DNA of 33,148 nucleotides. Source: Candidatus Neptunochlamydia vexilliferae (lineage in GTDB: Bacteria > Chlamydiota > Chlamydiia > Chlamydiales > Simkaniaceae). The position numbers and the translations under genes were made by a program. This document shows positions 7,585 through 15,800 of the stretch, piece after piece. Numbering within the stretch: position 1 is the first letter of the stretch; each line of letters opens with the position of its first letter. The stretch is taken from NCBI RefSeq assembly GCF_015356785.1, contig NZ_JAAEJV010000020.1:1-33148 (forward strand). The letters run 5' to 3'. The notes beneath the pieces were generated by a model. That model saw nothing but the letters and a program-made list of their open reading frames with translations. It had not been told where the DNA came from and did no database searches.

Positions 7585-7908
7585 CTAGCTAACCATCCTG
7601 GCTAAACAGTCATTAATATATGAATTCAAGCTAACCCTTTGCTGATGGGCTAGGGTAGCTAGTTTCGCATGAAGGTCTCGTCTCATTCGAAGGTTAAGTT
7701 TTCCTGAAAAAGGTTTTTCAGGAAGCTTTCGTCTTTTTTTACACCAATCAAGATAGTCATCGATAGAGTCTTTAAAAGCCACTTCAAGCTCTTCTACAGT
7801 CGTGCCTTGAAAAGTGATAACAGCTCTAATCCCCACGAGTTCTCCGTGAAAAATTTTGGCTTCATCGTCATAGGCAACCTGCCCATAATAACCCTTATAT
7901 TTCATCAT
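7585..7908 (-). CDS. hicB: HicB-family antitoxin
   Basis: Protein of 107 residues. N-terminal part is the partially degraded RNase-H-like HicB fold (YKGYYGQVAYDDEAKIFHGE, then TTVEELEVAFKDSIDDYLDW), followed by PEKPFSGKLNLRM and a C-terminal ribbon-helix-helix (RDLHAKLATLAHQQRVSLNS) for DNA binding and autoregulation. HicB neutralises HicA, an mRNA interferase. Two consecutive ATGs overlap the original hicA stop (ATGATG), the usual hicA-hicB coupling. Because hicA upstream is interrupted by two elements, hicB is now an orphan antitoxin; translation from the hicA start would stop well before it, so expression may depend on transcription through or from the inserted elements. Confidence 0.88.
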   Translation of the reverse strand: MMKYKGYYGQVAYDDEAKIFHGELVGIRAVITFQGTTVEELEVAFKDSIDDYLDWCKKRRKLPEKPFSGKLNLRMRRDLHAKLATLAHQQRVSLNSYINDCLARMVS

Positions 7909-7951
7909 GGTTTAACTCCTGCATTTTCTAAGAAGCGCCGCATTGACACTA

Positions 7952-8117
7952 GGTTCTGCTATCGAAATTTAGGGCTAAGGGATTCAGAGGAGGTTTTCTT
8001 GAAACTTGTGATTTTTTTGCCGAATGTAAATAGTCAGGCGCTATTTTTGAGGCAAAAAAATCACAAGTTTCTGGAAAGATCCCTGAAGACCTAGCGATAA
8101 ATTTCGAGAGCAGAACC
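7952..8117. mobile_element. MITE-B (166 bp, TA target duplication) inserted in hicA
   Basis: The element is almost entirely an inverted repeat: 7952-8021 against 8051-8117, starting GGTTCTGCT at both ends, with a perfect 21-bp inner stretch (8001-8021 with 8051-8071) and several mismatches and gaps elsewhere. It is flanked by TA on both sides (7950-7951 and 8118-8119), the duplication made by IS630/Tc1/mariner transposases. It encodes nothing and depends on a transposase elsewhere. Its insertion supplies the false HicA tail ALEIYR and a TAG stop. No second copy was found in the window. Confidence 0.85.
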
Positions 8118-8302
8118 TAAGGCCCCTTTATCGGTTTCTTTTCTAGGATGAGGTCTATGAAACACTGCTTCTTCCCGATTTAATATAATCCGAAGCCTTG
8201 AGCCGTGCCCCTCTTCTATCCTAGCTCCCAAATGCACCAAGAGAGACTCGATATCTTTCCACTTAACACTAGAAGGAGGGGGAGATGTAAAAACAGCCTT
8301 TA

Positions 8303-8465
8303 GAGCCAATTGCAAAATTACTGATTAATCGATTTTTGGAAGATTTTTGCAAATTTTGCCGTTTGATGAAAATTCACATACCCTTTAGGGTAGGGTGTTT
8401 GCATCAAACGGCAAAATTTGTGAAAAGAACCGAAAAGCGATCATCAGTAATTTTGCAATTGGCTC
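8303..8465. mobile_element. MITE-A copy 1 (163 bp, 4-bp target duplication) inserted in hicA
   Basis: Perfect 23-bp terminal inverted repeats begin GAGCCAATTGCAAAATTACT; the arms go on imperfectly to the centre, where ACCCTTTAGGGT forms the tip. Flanks are TTTA on both sides (8299-8302 and 8466-8469). A second copy of the same length, differing at about six positions, lies at 11273-11435 with its own 4-bp duplication. No coding capacity. The transposase family is not certain. Confidence 0.93.
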
Positions 8466-8502
8466 TTTAGGATGCGTTCGTGTTTCTTACTCATACTCTT
8501 TT

Positions 8503-8531
8503 ATGGTACTATATTTGGGGCCAAAAATCAA
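8503..8531 (-). promoter_or_regulatory. Putative hicAB promoter with operator-like palindrome
   Basis: On the minus strand TTGATT (8531-8526) is followed after 17 bases by TACCAT (8508-8503). The spacer contains the palindrome TTTGGCCCCAAA, a candidate site for the ribbon-helix-helix domain of HicB. The hicA ATG (8494) is only eight bases past the -10 box, so the transcript would be nearly leaderless. Confidence 0.55.
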
Positions 8532-8585
8532 GAAAAAATATAACTTATTATTAACTAAAGACTTAAAAAACACTGGGTTGTAATA

Positions 8586-8610
8586 ATTGTGCCGACACTG
8601 TCGGCACAAT
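8586..8610. repeat. 25-base perfect palindrome (12-bp arms)
   Basis: ATTGTGCCGACA (8586-8597) and TGTCGGCACAAT (8599-8610) are perfect inverted copies around one base. It overlaps the right 36-bp direct repeat and is followed by that repeat's own hairpin (8619-8637). Lying between hicA (diverging) and the 3' end of nifU, it could be a terminator stem or a binding site; no strong T-run supports a terminator. Confidence 0.6.
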
Positions 8611-8637
8611 CTTCGGAGATGTAAAGCGGCTTTACAT
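8602..8637 (+). repeat. 36-bp direct repeat, right copy
   Basis: Matches 7537-7572 at 33 of 36 positions, including the end of the tag coding sequence (GCACAA-TCTTCGGA-ATG-TAA) although no tag gene precedes it. Its hairpin ATGTAAAGC-G-GCTTTACAT (8619-8637) lies eight bases from the nifU stop. A duplicate of the tag 3' end beyond the hicAB module suggests the module arrived by site-specific or homologous integration at tag. Confidence 0.8.
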
Positions 8638-8645
8638 TTGACAGT

Positions 8646-9404
8646 TTAAAAGCTTAAGAGGGAAAGGTCTGGCTTGACAACCAGGGAAGGATGGAGGCGC
8701 GAGCGGAGGATCTGCTGGATCGCGTCGAGCGTGGCTCCTGTTGAGGAGGGGCAGGTCGTGCAAGCTCCTTGGTAAGCAATCACAATCTCTTGCTCGTTGT
8801 TAAATGCAGAGACTTCGATGCCACCTGCATCGAGTTCGATGTAGGGCTGGATTTCATCACGGATCACCTCTTTAATATGATCGAGTTTTTCTTCGGGGGA
8901 AAAGAGATGCCAATCGGGGTGCCCTCCTTCTGCTGATCCCCCTTGGGGAACAGGAGGGGTGACCGAAGGATCTTTAAGGGGGATATCGGTGCATTTTTCG
9001 GCCGCTTCTTCAATGGCTGAAAGGACAAGATTAAGGGTGAAAGCGGCGGTTTCTGGAAAGGCGGGAATCTGGGTAAAGTCGCGGAGCTTGCGGTCAATGA
9101 GATCGGTGGTGAGGCGGCGGGCTTGATCGTAGTTTTTTCGCAAAAGGACTTCGCACGCCGCATCGGCAGCGCCGATGAGGGCGGTTTCTCCAAAAGCTTT
9201 AAATTTTGCGTCAGCAACCACTCCATCGGTCTCATCGACAATGAGGAAAAAGTGGACATGACTCCCCTCTGATTCGGCATGGCCGGTCACCACTCTCATC
9301 TCTTGGAGAGCTCCGGTGTTTTCTTTAAAGAAGCCAACGTTGCGGGGATTTAGGATCCGCTCGACAAGGAGGTTGCTATAGGTGGTCCAAGGATGGGGCT
9401 TCAT
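8646..9404 (-). CDS. nifU: NifU-like protein: degenerate IscU domain plus Nfu domain
   Basis: Protein of 252 residues. Residues 1-135 align with the IscU/NifU N-terminal scaffold, but all three cluster-binding cysteines appear lost: the first site reads VVTGHAESEG, the second FGETALIG (E73 in place of Cys) and the third FPETAAFTL. Residues ~170-250 form an Nfu domain (AGGIEVSAFN...) with an intact CxxC at C215 and C218 (GACTTCPSSTGA), which in Nfu proteins carries a labile Fe-S cluster. It therefore looks like a carrier with a non-scaffolding N-terminus. The ATG at 9404 overlaps the nifS stop (ATGA); a longer reading into nifS is rejected. Third gene of gpmA-nifS-nifU, equivalent to CT720. 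Confidence 0.85.
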   Translation of the reverse strand: MKPHPWTTYSNLLVERILNPRNVGFFKENTGALQEMRVVTGHAESEGSHVHFFLIVDETDGVVADAKFKAFGETALIGAADAACEVLLRKNYDQARRLTTDLIDRKLRDFTQIPAFPETAAFTLNLVLSAIEEAAEKCTDIPLKDPSVTPPVPQGGSAEGGHPDWHLFSPEEKLDHIKEVIRDEIQPYIELDAGGIEVSAFNNEQEIVIAYQGACTTCPSSTGATLDAIQQILRSRLHPSLVVKPDLSLLSF

Positions 9405-10540
9405 AGGGCCACCCCATTTGAAAAGGTGCGACACTTTTGGGCGGCATCGACAATATGGCCGATCGCCCGGTTGATCTCTTCTTCGGTAGTGTCGCGAGAC
9501 AGTGTAAAACTTAAGGCGCTTTTCCCTTCGATCCCACAAGCGGCAAGAAGATGCTCGAGTTTTTGGTGACGTCCTCCTCCAAAGGAGGCAAAAACCCCCC
9601 GCTCTTTGAGGTGAAAGGTAAGGAGCTCACTCGTAACTCCTGGAAAAGAGATCACAGTTGTGTTGGGAAGGCGCTCCGCCTCTTTAAAGTGGACGGTTGC
9701 TTCGGGAATGGCCCGCACAATCCCTTCCTCGAGATGGTCTCTGAGGCGGGCGGTTTCCATACAAAGATGATCGAAAGAGGCGTCGAGCTCTTGAGTCGCG
9801 ATGCCAAGTCCAACAAGCGCTGCAACATTCAGGTCAGTCCCTTCCATCCCTTCGGGAACGCTCAAGGTAAAGTCGACTCCCCTTTTCACAAGAAGGGTGC
9901 CACTTCCTTTGGGGCCATGGATCATCGTCCCCTCAAAGGTGAGGTAGTCGATCGGAAGTTCCTCAAACTTAAAGTAGAGTTTGCCTAAGATGGCAGAAGC
10001 ATCGATATGGAAGAGGATCCCCTTTTCTTTGCACAGCTCAGCAAGTTCCCAGATGGGATGAATGACGCCGGTTAGAGCATTTGCCCAAGAAAGGGAGACC
10101 AACCCTGTTTTGGGGGAAAGGGCTTTTTCTAAGTTTTCACGGGTGACCTGCCCCTTTTCATTGAGAGGAATCTTCTTTTGGAAAAGGCCCAACTTTTCAA
10201 ACTGCTCCCCTAGAAGGTGGATCGGCGCCTCTTCTAAATCGGTCGTGAGGATGTGGTTCTTCCCATTTTGGGCAATGTGATCGGCATAGGCGCTATGGTA
10301 CACCTCTGAAATGGCGTGCCCCCCTGAAGGGCAAAAGTGGAGAAGGTCCCGCTTGCCAGCCCCCAGAAAGGTGCGGAGGGTGTCTAAGCTTCGGTTAATG
10401 GAGGTAAAAGGCTCTTTGCCTTGAAGATAGGGAGCGGTTACCGCGTGCCAGTGCCGCTTGGAAAAGGGGGTCATCTGATTGAAGAGGTAGTCGGAAGGAC
10501 GCGCTAAGGTCCCATTATCGAGATAAATTGGCTCTTCCAC
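9401..10540 (-). CDS. nifS: NifS/IscS-like class V aminotransferase homologue lacking catalytic residues
   Basis: Protein of 379 residues with the overall cysteine desulfurase fold: N-terminal PIYLDNGTLARPS, FHIDASAILGK with D180, HGPKGSGTLLVKRG, and TTEEEIN near the C-terminus. Nearly every PLP or catalytic residue is changed relative to E. coli IscS, whose numbering happens to coincide: H104 is E104, Q183 is A183, the PLP-binding K206 is M206 (EGTMIHGPKG instead of SGHKIYGPKG), and the active-site cysteine loop (SSGSACTS) is ASFGGGRH with glycine. Only D180 remains. Desulfurase activity by the usual mechanism is not expected. GTG start at 10540 overlaps the gpmA TAG by one base. Position as in CT721. 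Not obviously a pseudogene: the frame is intact and tightly packed. Confidence 0.85.
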   Translation of the reverse strand: MEEPIYLDNGTLARPSDYLFNQMTPFSKRHWHAVTAPYLQGKEPFTSINRSLDTLRTFLGAGKRDLLHFCPSGGHAISEVYHSAYADHIAQNGKNHILTTDLEEAPIHLLGEQFEKLGLFQKKIPLNEKGQVTRENLEKALSPKTGLVSLSWANALTGVIHPIWELAELCKEKGILFHIDASAILGKLYFKFEELPIDYLTFEGTMIHGPKGSGTLLVKRGVDFTLSVPEGMEGTDLNVAALVGLGIATQELDASFDHLCMETARLRDHLEEGIVRAIPEATVHFKEAERLPNTTVISFPGVTSELLTFHLKERGVFASFGGGRHQKLEHLLAACGIEGKSALSFTLSRDTTEEEINRAIGHIVDAAQKCRTFSNGVAL

Positions 10541-11223
10541 TAGTCAAGCTCTTCTTTTATCCAGCGCTCTTTTTCAAAAGAGTAACAGAGCGGTTCCCCT
10601 GTAGGAATTTCAAGGTGGAGAACCTCATCGTTTGTCAGGTCATCGAGATACATCACAATGGAACGGAGGGAATTTCCGTGAGCCGAGATCAAGATATTTT
10701 TTCCCTTATTGAGGAGGGGAAGCACTTTTTTGGTAAAGTAGGGAATGGCCCGCTTGGCGGTCATCTCCAAACTTTCTCCGTGGGGAGGGGGAACGTCAAA
10801 ACTCCGCCGCCAAATTTTTACTTGATCGGCCCCAAATTTTGCGCGGGTCTCATCCTTATCGAGCCCTTGAAGCTCTCCATACATCCGCTCATTGAGCTCC
10901 CAGGCTTTATAGACAGGAAGGCAGCTTTCCTCAGCCTTAGGATCGTAGATTTTGGCCCACTCCTCCAGCCTTCCCTCTCCTTCATGGAGGATTACAGGGG
11001 TTTTGCCGCTGTCATGCTCGCTCATCGCGATCATGGCGGTCATCTGGGCCCGCATGAGGGTGGAGATAAAGATCGCATCGAAGGGGATGCTTTTAATCCT
11101 TTTCCCCGCTTTTTGCGCCTCTTCGACCCCTACTTTACTTAAGGGGACATCGACCCATCCTGTAAAGCGATTTTTTTGGTTCCAATCTGACTTTCCGTGA
11201 CGGAGTAAAATAAGTTTTGCCAT
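10540..11223 (-). CDS. gpmA: 2,3-bisphosphoglycerate-dependent phosphoglycerate mutase
   Basis: Protein of 227 residues, the usual chlamydial length. It interconverts 3- and 2-phosphoglycerate in glycolysis. Signatures: LILLRHGKSDWN with the phosphohistidine near the N-terminus, RFTGWVDVPLS, STLMRAQMTA, ALNERMYGELQG-like ELNERMYGELQGLDKDE, and ISAHGNSLRSI with the second catalytic histidine. Start MAKLILLRHG at 11223; an upstream ATG in the same frame lies in the neighbouring MITE and is rejected. A strong promoter ends six bases before the ATG. First gene of a unit with nifS and nifU joined by 1- and 4-base overlaps. Confidence 0.95.
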   Translation of the reverse strand: MAKLILLRHGKSDWNQKNRFTGWVDVPLSKVGVEEAQKAGKRIKSIPFDAIFISTLMRAQMTAMIAMSEHDSGKTPVILHEGEGRLEEWAKIYDPKAEESCLPVYKAWELNERMYGELQGLDKDETRAKFGADQVKIWRRSFDVPPPHGESLEMTAKRAIPYFTKKVLPLLNKGKNILISAHGNSLRSIVMYLDDLTNDEVLHLEIPTGEPLCYSFEKERWIKEELD

Positions 11224-11229
11224 ATCCCC

Positions 11230-11259
11230 ATTGTACCTTGGAGTGCTCCCTGCTGTCAA
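11230..11259 (-). promoter_or_regulatory. Strong sigma70-type promoter for gpmA-nifS-nifU
   Basis: On the minus strand a consensus TTGACA (11259-11254), an 18-base spacer and TACAAT (11235-11230) precede the gpmA ATG at 11223. Only six bases (GGGGAT) separate the -10 box from the start codon, so initiation at the usual distance would begin at the A of AUG: a leaderless mRNA. The MITE at 11273-11435 lies just upstream of the -35 box. Confidence 0.75.
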
Positions 11260-11272
11260 TTCCCAAACAGGT

Positions 11273-11435
11273 GAGCCAATTGCAAAATTACTGATTAATC
11301 GATTTTTGGAAGATTTTTGCAAATTTTGCTGTTTGATGAAAACTCACATACCCTTTAAGGTAGGGTGTTTGCGCCAAACGGCAAAATTTGTGAAAAAAAC
11401 CGAAAAGCGATCATCAGTAATTTTGCAATTGGCTC
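11273..11435. mobile_element. MITE-A copy 2 (163 bp) upstream of gpmA
   Basis: Same length and ends as the copy in hicA, with about six substitutions over 163 bases. It is flanked by AGGT on both sides (11269-11272 and 11436-11439), confirming a 4-bp target duplication. It sits 14 bases upstream of the gpmA -35 box and at the edge of the accessory island, separating it from the core operon. Confidence 0.95.
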
Positions 11436-11471
11436 AGGTATATACCGCTTTTAGAACCCTGTTGAGCGCGA

Positions 11472-12212
11472 TTAAAAACGATACCCAAACATGTTGCGAC
11501 ACCCAAAATAACTCCTTTCAACTTGTCTGCCATTAAGATAAATATTAAAGGGCTCTAAGCGAAATTCCCAGTGGCGGTATTTTCCAAAACGAAAGATAAT
11601 TGGAATAGTGAGATCAAACCCTAAAACAGGATTTCCCCACCTTGTCCTTTTATTGACATCACCCCCAACAATTCCTTTTAAATTTAGGCCTAGGTTAAAA
11701 ATGGAATTAAACTCATGGGTATATAGAATCCCAAAAGTTCCGTAAAGAACTGGTGTTAACGAAAAGCGTTTATAGCTATATGGGTAATCAGAGTACCAGT
11801 AACTATGTCTACGTCTTATCTTGCAGTAATTATTTCTAAAATCTCCAAAAACTCCTATTCCAACAATAGGCGTTAGAAAGTTCCGCATACCAAAATGATA
11901 GTTATATCCTAAATGAACCTCAGCCTCTCCAATGAATCCAAAGGGGCTTGGGTGATAACGAGCATTTTTATTGGTAACAGCCCAGGTTAACCAAGCATCA
12001 ACCCCAACATGTAAAGCATCTAGTTTAGTCCGTTCGTAGCAGAGACGGACAAGATTAAAAACCACCATTCGGTTATTATAGTGATAGGAGTTGAAGGAGT
12101 TTGTTTCGTTTATTAAAGTCGGTGATGAACCAGCGTCTTCCTCTTTGGAAGCCTTTCCAGCAAAAGCTGTAGATATAGCCACCAGCATAAGAAATACCGT
12201 TCTAATAATCAT
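11472..12212 (-). CDS. Putative outer-membrane beta-barrel protein
   Basis: Protein of 246 residues. An N-terminal signal peptide is clear (MIIRTVFLMLVAISTAFAG, cleavage near residue 18). The mature part alternates polar and hydrophobic or aromatic residues in short strands (VHLGYNYHFGMRNFLTPIVG, TPVLYGTFGILYTHEF, HWEFRLEPFNIYL) and ends in phenylalanine (MFGYRF), the C-terminal signature of barrel assembly substrates. No specific family recognised. AAGG lies six bases before the ATG; a weak promoter (TTGACG at 12275-12270 with TTAAAG 17 bases on) is possible. It lies downstream of, and on the same strand as, the giant toxin and its presumed immunity gene. Confidence 0.7.
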   Translation of the reverse strand: MIIRTVFLMLVAISTAFAGKASKEEDAGSSPTLINETNSFNSYHYNNRMVVFNLVRLCYERTKLDALHVGVDAWLTWAVTNKNARYHPSPFGFIGEAEVHLGYNYHFGMRNFLTPIVGIGVFGDFRNNYCKIRRRHSYWYSDYPYSYKRFSLTPVLYGTFGILYTHEFNSIFNLGLNLKGIVGGDVNKRTRWGNPVLGFDLTIPIIFRFGKYRHWEFRLEPFNIYLNGRQVERSYFGCRNMFGYRF

Positions 12213-12303
12213 TTTTTACCTTAATTCTTAACATCAAAGAAAATTACTTTAACTTAGAAAAGGCTTTTGCGTCAAACGCTAGCAATTACCAGAATTTATT
12301 TCT

Positions 12304-12807
12304 TCATGGGCCTTCATCCTCATCGACAATATTGCTAAGCTCTTCGTACTTTTCCTTTAACTTCAGGTAGTCATTATATTGCCCAAACTCTTCTGGCTTC
12401 TTGATCGCATCTATGAGAGTTTTACAAGCTTCTAAAACCTCATTTTTCAATTGGTATAAGGGGATTGTTATTTCCTTATGAATAATTTCTTGTTCGCCAC
12501 ACTCTTTACATCCTTCAATGAGCTTAATTTCACACTGACTATTCTCCTTCAATCCAACTGTAGCCAAGAAGGAACCTTCCATAAAACAAATCACGACAAA
12601 AGTTTCTTTTCCAGAGTAAAGATCTAAAATCTTTTCAATCCACCAAAGTAAAATGTCTAGCACAAAGTCGTACCACATCTCTTCAGGAAAGACATAACCG
12701 CTAACATTATAGAAAATAATACCGAAAAGATATCTTACAGATCCAGACTCTATAAGACTTTCTTCTTTTATAGAAATTTTGAATAAGCTATCTTTACTTA
12801 TGTTCAT
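12304..12807 (-). CDS. Presumed immunity protein for the OTU-EndoU giant
   Basis: Acidic soluble protein of 167 residues with no signal peptide; I do not recognise a family from sequence. The assignment rests on context: its ATG (12807) overlaps the stop of the giant gene (ATGA), so it is translated right after a polypeptide ending in an EndoU-like nuclease domain. That arrangement is the hallmark of polymorphic toxin-immunity pairs. The acidic C-terminus (KYEELSNIVDEDEGP) and a CKECGE segment are visible; the acidic character suits binding a basic nuclease domain. It may instead be a secretion chaperone. Confidence 0.6.
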   Translation of the reverse strand: MNISKDSLFKISIKEESLIESGSVRYLFGIIFYNVSGYVFPEEMWYDFVLDILLWWIEKILDLYSGKETFVVICFMEGSFLATVGLKENSQCEIKLIEGCKECGEQEIIHKEITIPLYQLKNEVLEACKTLIDAIKKPEEFGQYNDYLKLKEKYEELSNIVDEDEGP

Positions 12808-15800
12808 TTGCCAATTGGATACGCTGTTTTAATTACTTTTTCTTCGAGATCGACCCACATTTTTATTTTCGTTCCCCTATATTCCCCTATCACTGCTACT
12901 CTACTTCCCTGAGTCTGAACTTTCTTTCCGTTTTTATATACTTGCCGGATGACTCTTTCAAGCTTATTAAGATCTATGTTCTTAGGAAAAAGGGTCTTAT
13001 TAGATCCCGGAATTCTCCATCCTCCTTTAGCATGCCCAGACAGGATATGCTTTATGTTGATCTTTACTTTTCTCCAAGAAGGCAAATTAGCTGACTTTGT
13101 TGCTATTTTTTTAGCCTTACCAACATGGCTCATGGAGCTAGAAGATGCGCTGGAAAAGGACTGGGGCTTTTTAACCAGCCTCGCTGGAGGGCTATTTACT
13201 AAAAGGGGACGCTTTCCAAGAAGGAGTTGATCAACTCTTTGGGACGTTGGAGTCTTAATGACCCTCTTGGGAACCACTGATCTCCACCTGAGACCTTTAG
13301 CTACGTGGGAGCCTTTGGCTGTGCTTCCTGCTGGAATTAGAAACGGGAGGATGTGCTCACCAAAAAACTGCCCACTTTTATAGGCTGCGGAGTTTGGATC
13401 AACCTTGGGGTTAATCATGTTCACCCCTTTGGTGTAACCTTCAGAGACCTTTGAGCTAAGTAATTCAATTGACCTTTGGGTCTCTTCCTTTTGTTTTGGG
13501 CTTTGAATCATGCCATTGAGATCATTAGCAAGTAAGCTAATGAAACTCTTGCCTAAACGACCAGCTCCATGGATCATTCCTGCAATGGTATCAATTTTTG
13601 CCTGTAGGGGGTTATCGATGTTTTCATATGCAGCTTTTTTAACAAATCGATCAACCTTCGTGCATGCTTTTCTAACTTTCTCAGAAAACTCCGTCGTTCC
13701 TGTGGGACGGTGCTTCAGCTCTTCAAGAAATCCCTCAGGAGAGAAGGAGTGACCTTGCGGAAGGGGCATCAGCAGCCCGGGGGAACCATTGATCGGTTGG
13801 AAGTTACGTGTCGTGGTTGGCTGAGGCTTAGCAGCATAGTGCATTACGGCATCAGCTACGGCGCCACAGGCTGCAGTTAAGGGATCCGTAGAGGTTGAGG
13901 ATTTGCTAGTCGAGGCGGAGCCTCTCGACTGATCAAGCACTTGCATGATGCGTTGGCTTTCCATTTCTTTTACTTGCTCCCAGCTGCAAGTTAAAGGCTT
14001 TGACGGAGAAGGAGGTTGATGGGTGCTATTGGGGTATTTAGGAAGAGAAGGTTTTGTATCATAGAGGGGCATTTCTATTTGACCGATCACTCCTCCACTA
14101 ACATCTATCCCCTTCTCATCACACCAGTTAGCAAACTCACTGAGTTTGCGGTCCGATAACCGCCAAGCCTTGTACCAAAACCCATGCTCTTTGGGGTCCT
14201 TGATCTTTGGCATCATTTGGGCAGAAAGTCGCCCCCTTTCTACAGGGTCTAAGCCTTGGGTTTCTATGGGAGCTGTTCCTAGTTTGTTAATCTCTGTGAG
14301 GTAACTTGTGACTCGCTCTTTATTTTTAATGCGAGCCCCCTTAATCCTCCTACAGCTTTTGGAATCATTTTTTCCAGATACTTGGGGCATGTAAAGGTGA
14401 GGCTGAGGTGGAATGTTTTCTATTTTGACCCCCTGGTCTATCAACTGCTTCTGAGCATTAAAGCATTCCATCTCAAGGCTACTCTTAGAAATCTGGAAAA
14501 AGGTCCAGTCGGTTGCAACCTGTTTTGCCTCCTCTGCTGTCTTATACTTTCCAAGACTATGGGTTTTCCCTTTCTCATCGACATAGGAAAGATGGTGGTA
14601 GTGGGTGTCTCGGCGGTCAATTGGACGAGCAAGGTACCCTGATGGAGCTGTGATATGGGAAGGGGCTTTTTTATCGAGACCTGCTTGGTAGTTTTGTAAT
14701 ACCTTCTCATTATTTGCAATTTTTTCATGTACAAAGCTTTTTAGCCTATCTACGACCTTACTAGTTTTACTTGAGCTTATTACACGCTTGTGGTCCACAC
14801 AAAGCCTTCCCTTATCATCTCTTATTTTAACCCGTAGCTCAGGCAACTGGAATTGTGGAGGCGTAGGAATATCGCTTGGATTTAATAGGTGTTCGTATCG
14901 TTTTTGTAGCTCATAGGCTCTTAGGTTCTGATTGTTTGTTTGATTAAAAAGATCTTCGAGCGCTTGGAGAGCTCCTCTAGCTTTGCTTTTGCTGGAAGAG
15001 GATATAATAGTTTTCTCAGAGTGGCCATTTTTATAGTAAACAACTTCATAGAAGCCATCTTCTTTCTTTAAACGAAATGACTGCTTATCCATTATTGGGG
15101 AGGCAACCATGAGGTGGGATTTGTCTAAAGGATTGTAAAGGTTGCCTTCAACACCCTTAATATCAGCTTCTAAGCGCACTAGGGTCACATTTTGATTATC
15201 TCTTTCCTTCTCTAGCTTCTCTAGCCTACCCTTTGCATAAACCCACTTTTGGTAGTCCGCCTCTTGCTTTTTTTTCTCTTCAGCCTTCTTGCATTCTTCT
15301 TTTAGGTTATTAAAAGTAGCCCTCGCTTCCAGCCACTCTTCTTTTTTAGCTCTTAGTTCACTAACAACCTGAGGATTTTCGACAATTCCAACACTCGATG
15401 CTTGCTCTTTTAGTTGGGCTAGTTCGCCTACCATCCGTTCTACAGCAGCCTTTTGCTGATCCTGCTTTCCCTTGCAACTAGCAAGGTGAGCCTTTGCTTT
15501 TATAAATCTTTTCTCAGCACGGCGCTTTTTTGCTTTGTCAGCTTTTTTGCTTTTCAGAACTTTTTCAAATTCCTTTTGCTTTTTATCAAATTTTTCCTGA
15601 GCCGCAACAACCGCTGATTCTTTATGATCGAGAGCTCTCTTTTCAACGGTTAACTGCTGTGTTTTTTCTGTAAGCTCTTTAATAAGAATAGGATCTACTG
15701 TCTCAATAACGGGAGGCAGGTCCTCTGCCTGATTATCCTCTTTTTTAGAAAGGACTTTTTCGATAAGCGCTCCTTGAAGGTCTACGTTTGTGACAAGTGC

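Larger units (their letters stand above)
7905..8494 (-). pseudogene. hicA: hicA toxin gene, split by two MITE-like insertions
   Basis: The gene starts ATG at 8494 (MSKKHERIL), continues 8302-8118 (VFTSPPPSSVKWKDIESLL ... FHRPHPRKETDKGAL) and ends 7951-7905 (SMRRFLENAGVKP, TGA overlapping the hicB start). Removing 8303-8465 with one TTTA copy and 7952-8117 with one TA copy joins all three parts in one frame of 84 codons plus stop, with the VFHRPHP...DKGA...RRFLENAGVKP pattern of the HicA/YcfA family. The HicA dsRBD-like fold carries the catalytic histidine in the strand region (GHGS here, the usual G-x-HH/GS). As it stands, translation from 8494 stops inside the first element. A frame from inside that element to a TAG at 8091 would give a chimeric HicA lacking both natural ends. 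Confidence 0.93.

Noticed and set aside
8091-8315. Treating 8091-8315 as an intact small HicA gene
   Set aside because: Both its ends are supplied by inserted elements; the true ends are found beyond them and rejoin in frame.
4136-8637. tRNA, rRNA or CRISPR signatures among the hairpins of the window
   Set aside because: The palindromes seen lack cloverleaf features or regular spacer-repeat arrays; no such feature was found anywhere in the window.
9405-9539. N-terminal extension of nifU into nifS
   Set aside because: It overlaps conserved nifS codons; the ATGA overlap at 9404-9401 gives the expected start.
10528-11142. Plus-strand frame of 204 codons across gpmA
   Set aside because: Antisense to gpmA, whose catalytic motifs are all intact.
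11224-11322. N-terminal extension of gpmA starting in the MITE
   Set aside because: The added residues are encoded by the mobile element, and a consensus promoter lies between the element and the normal start.
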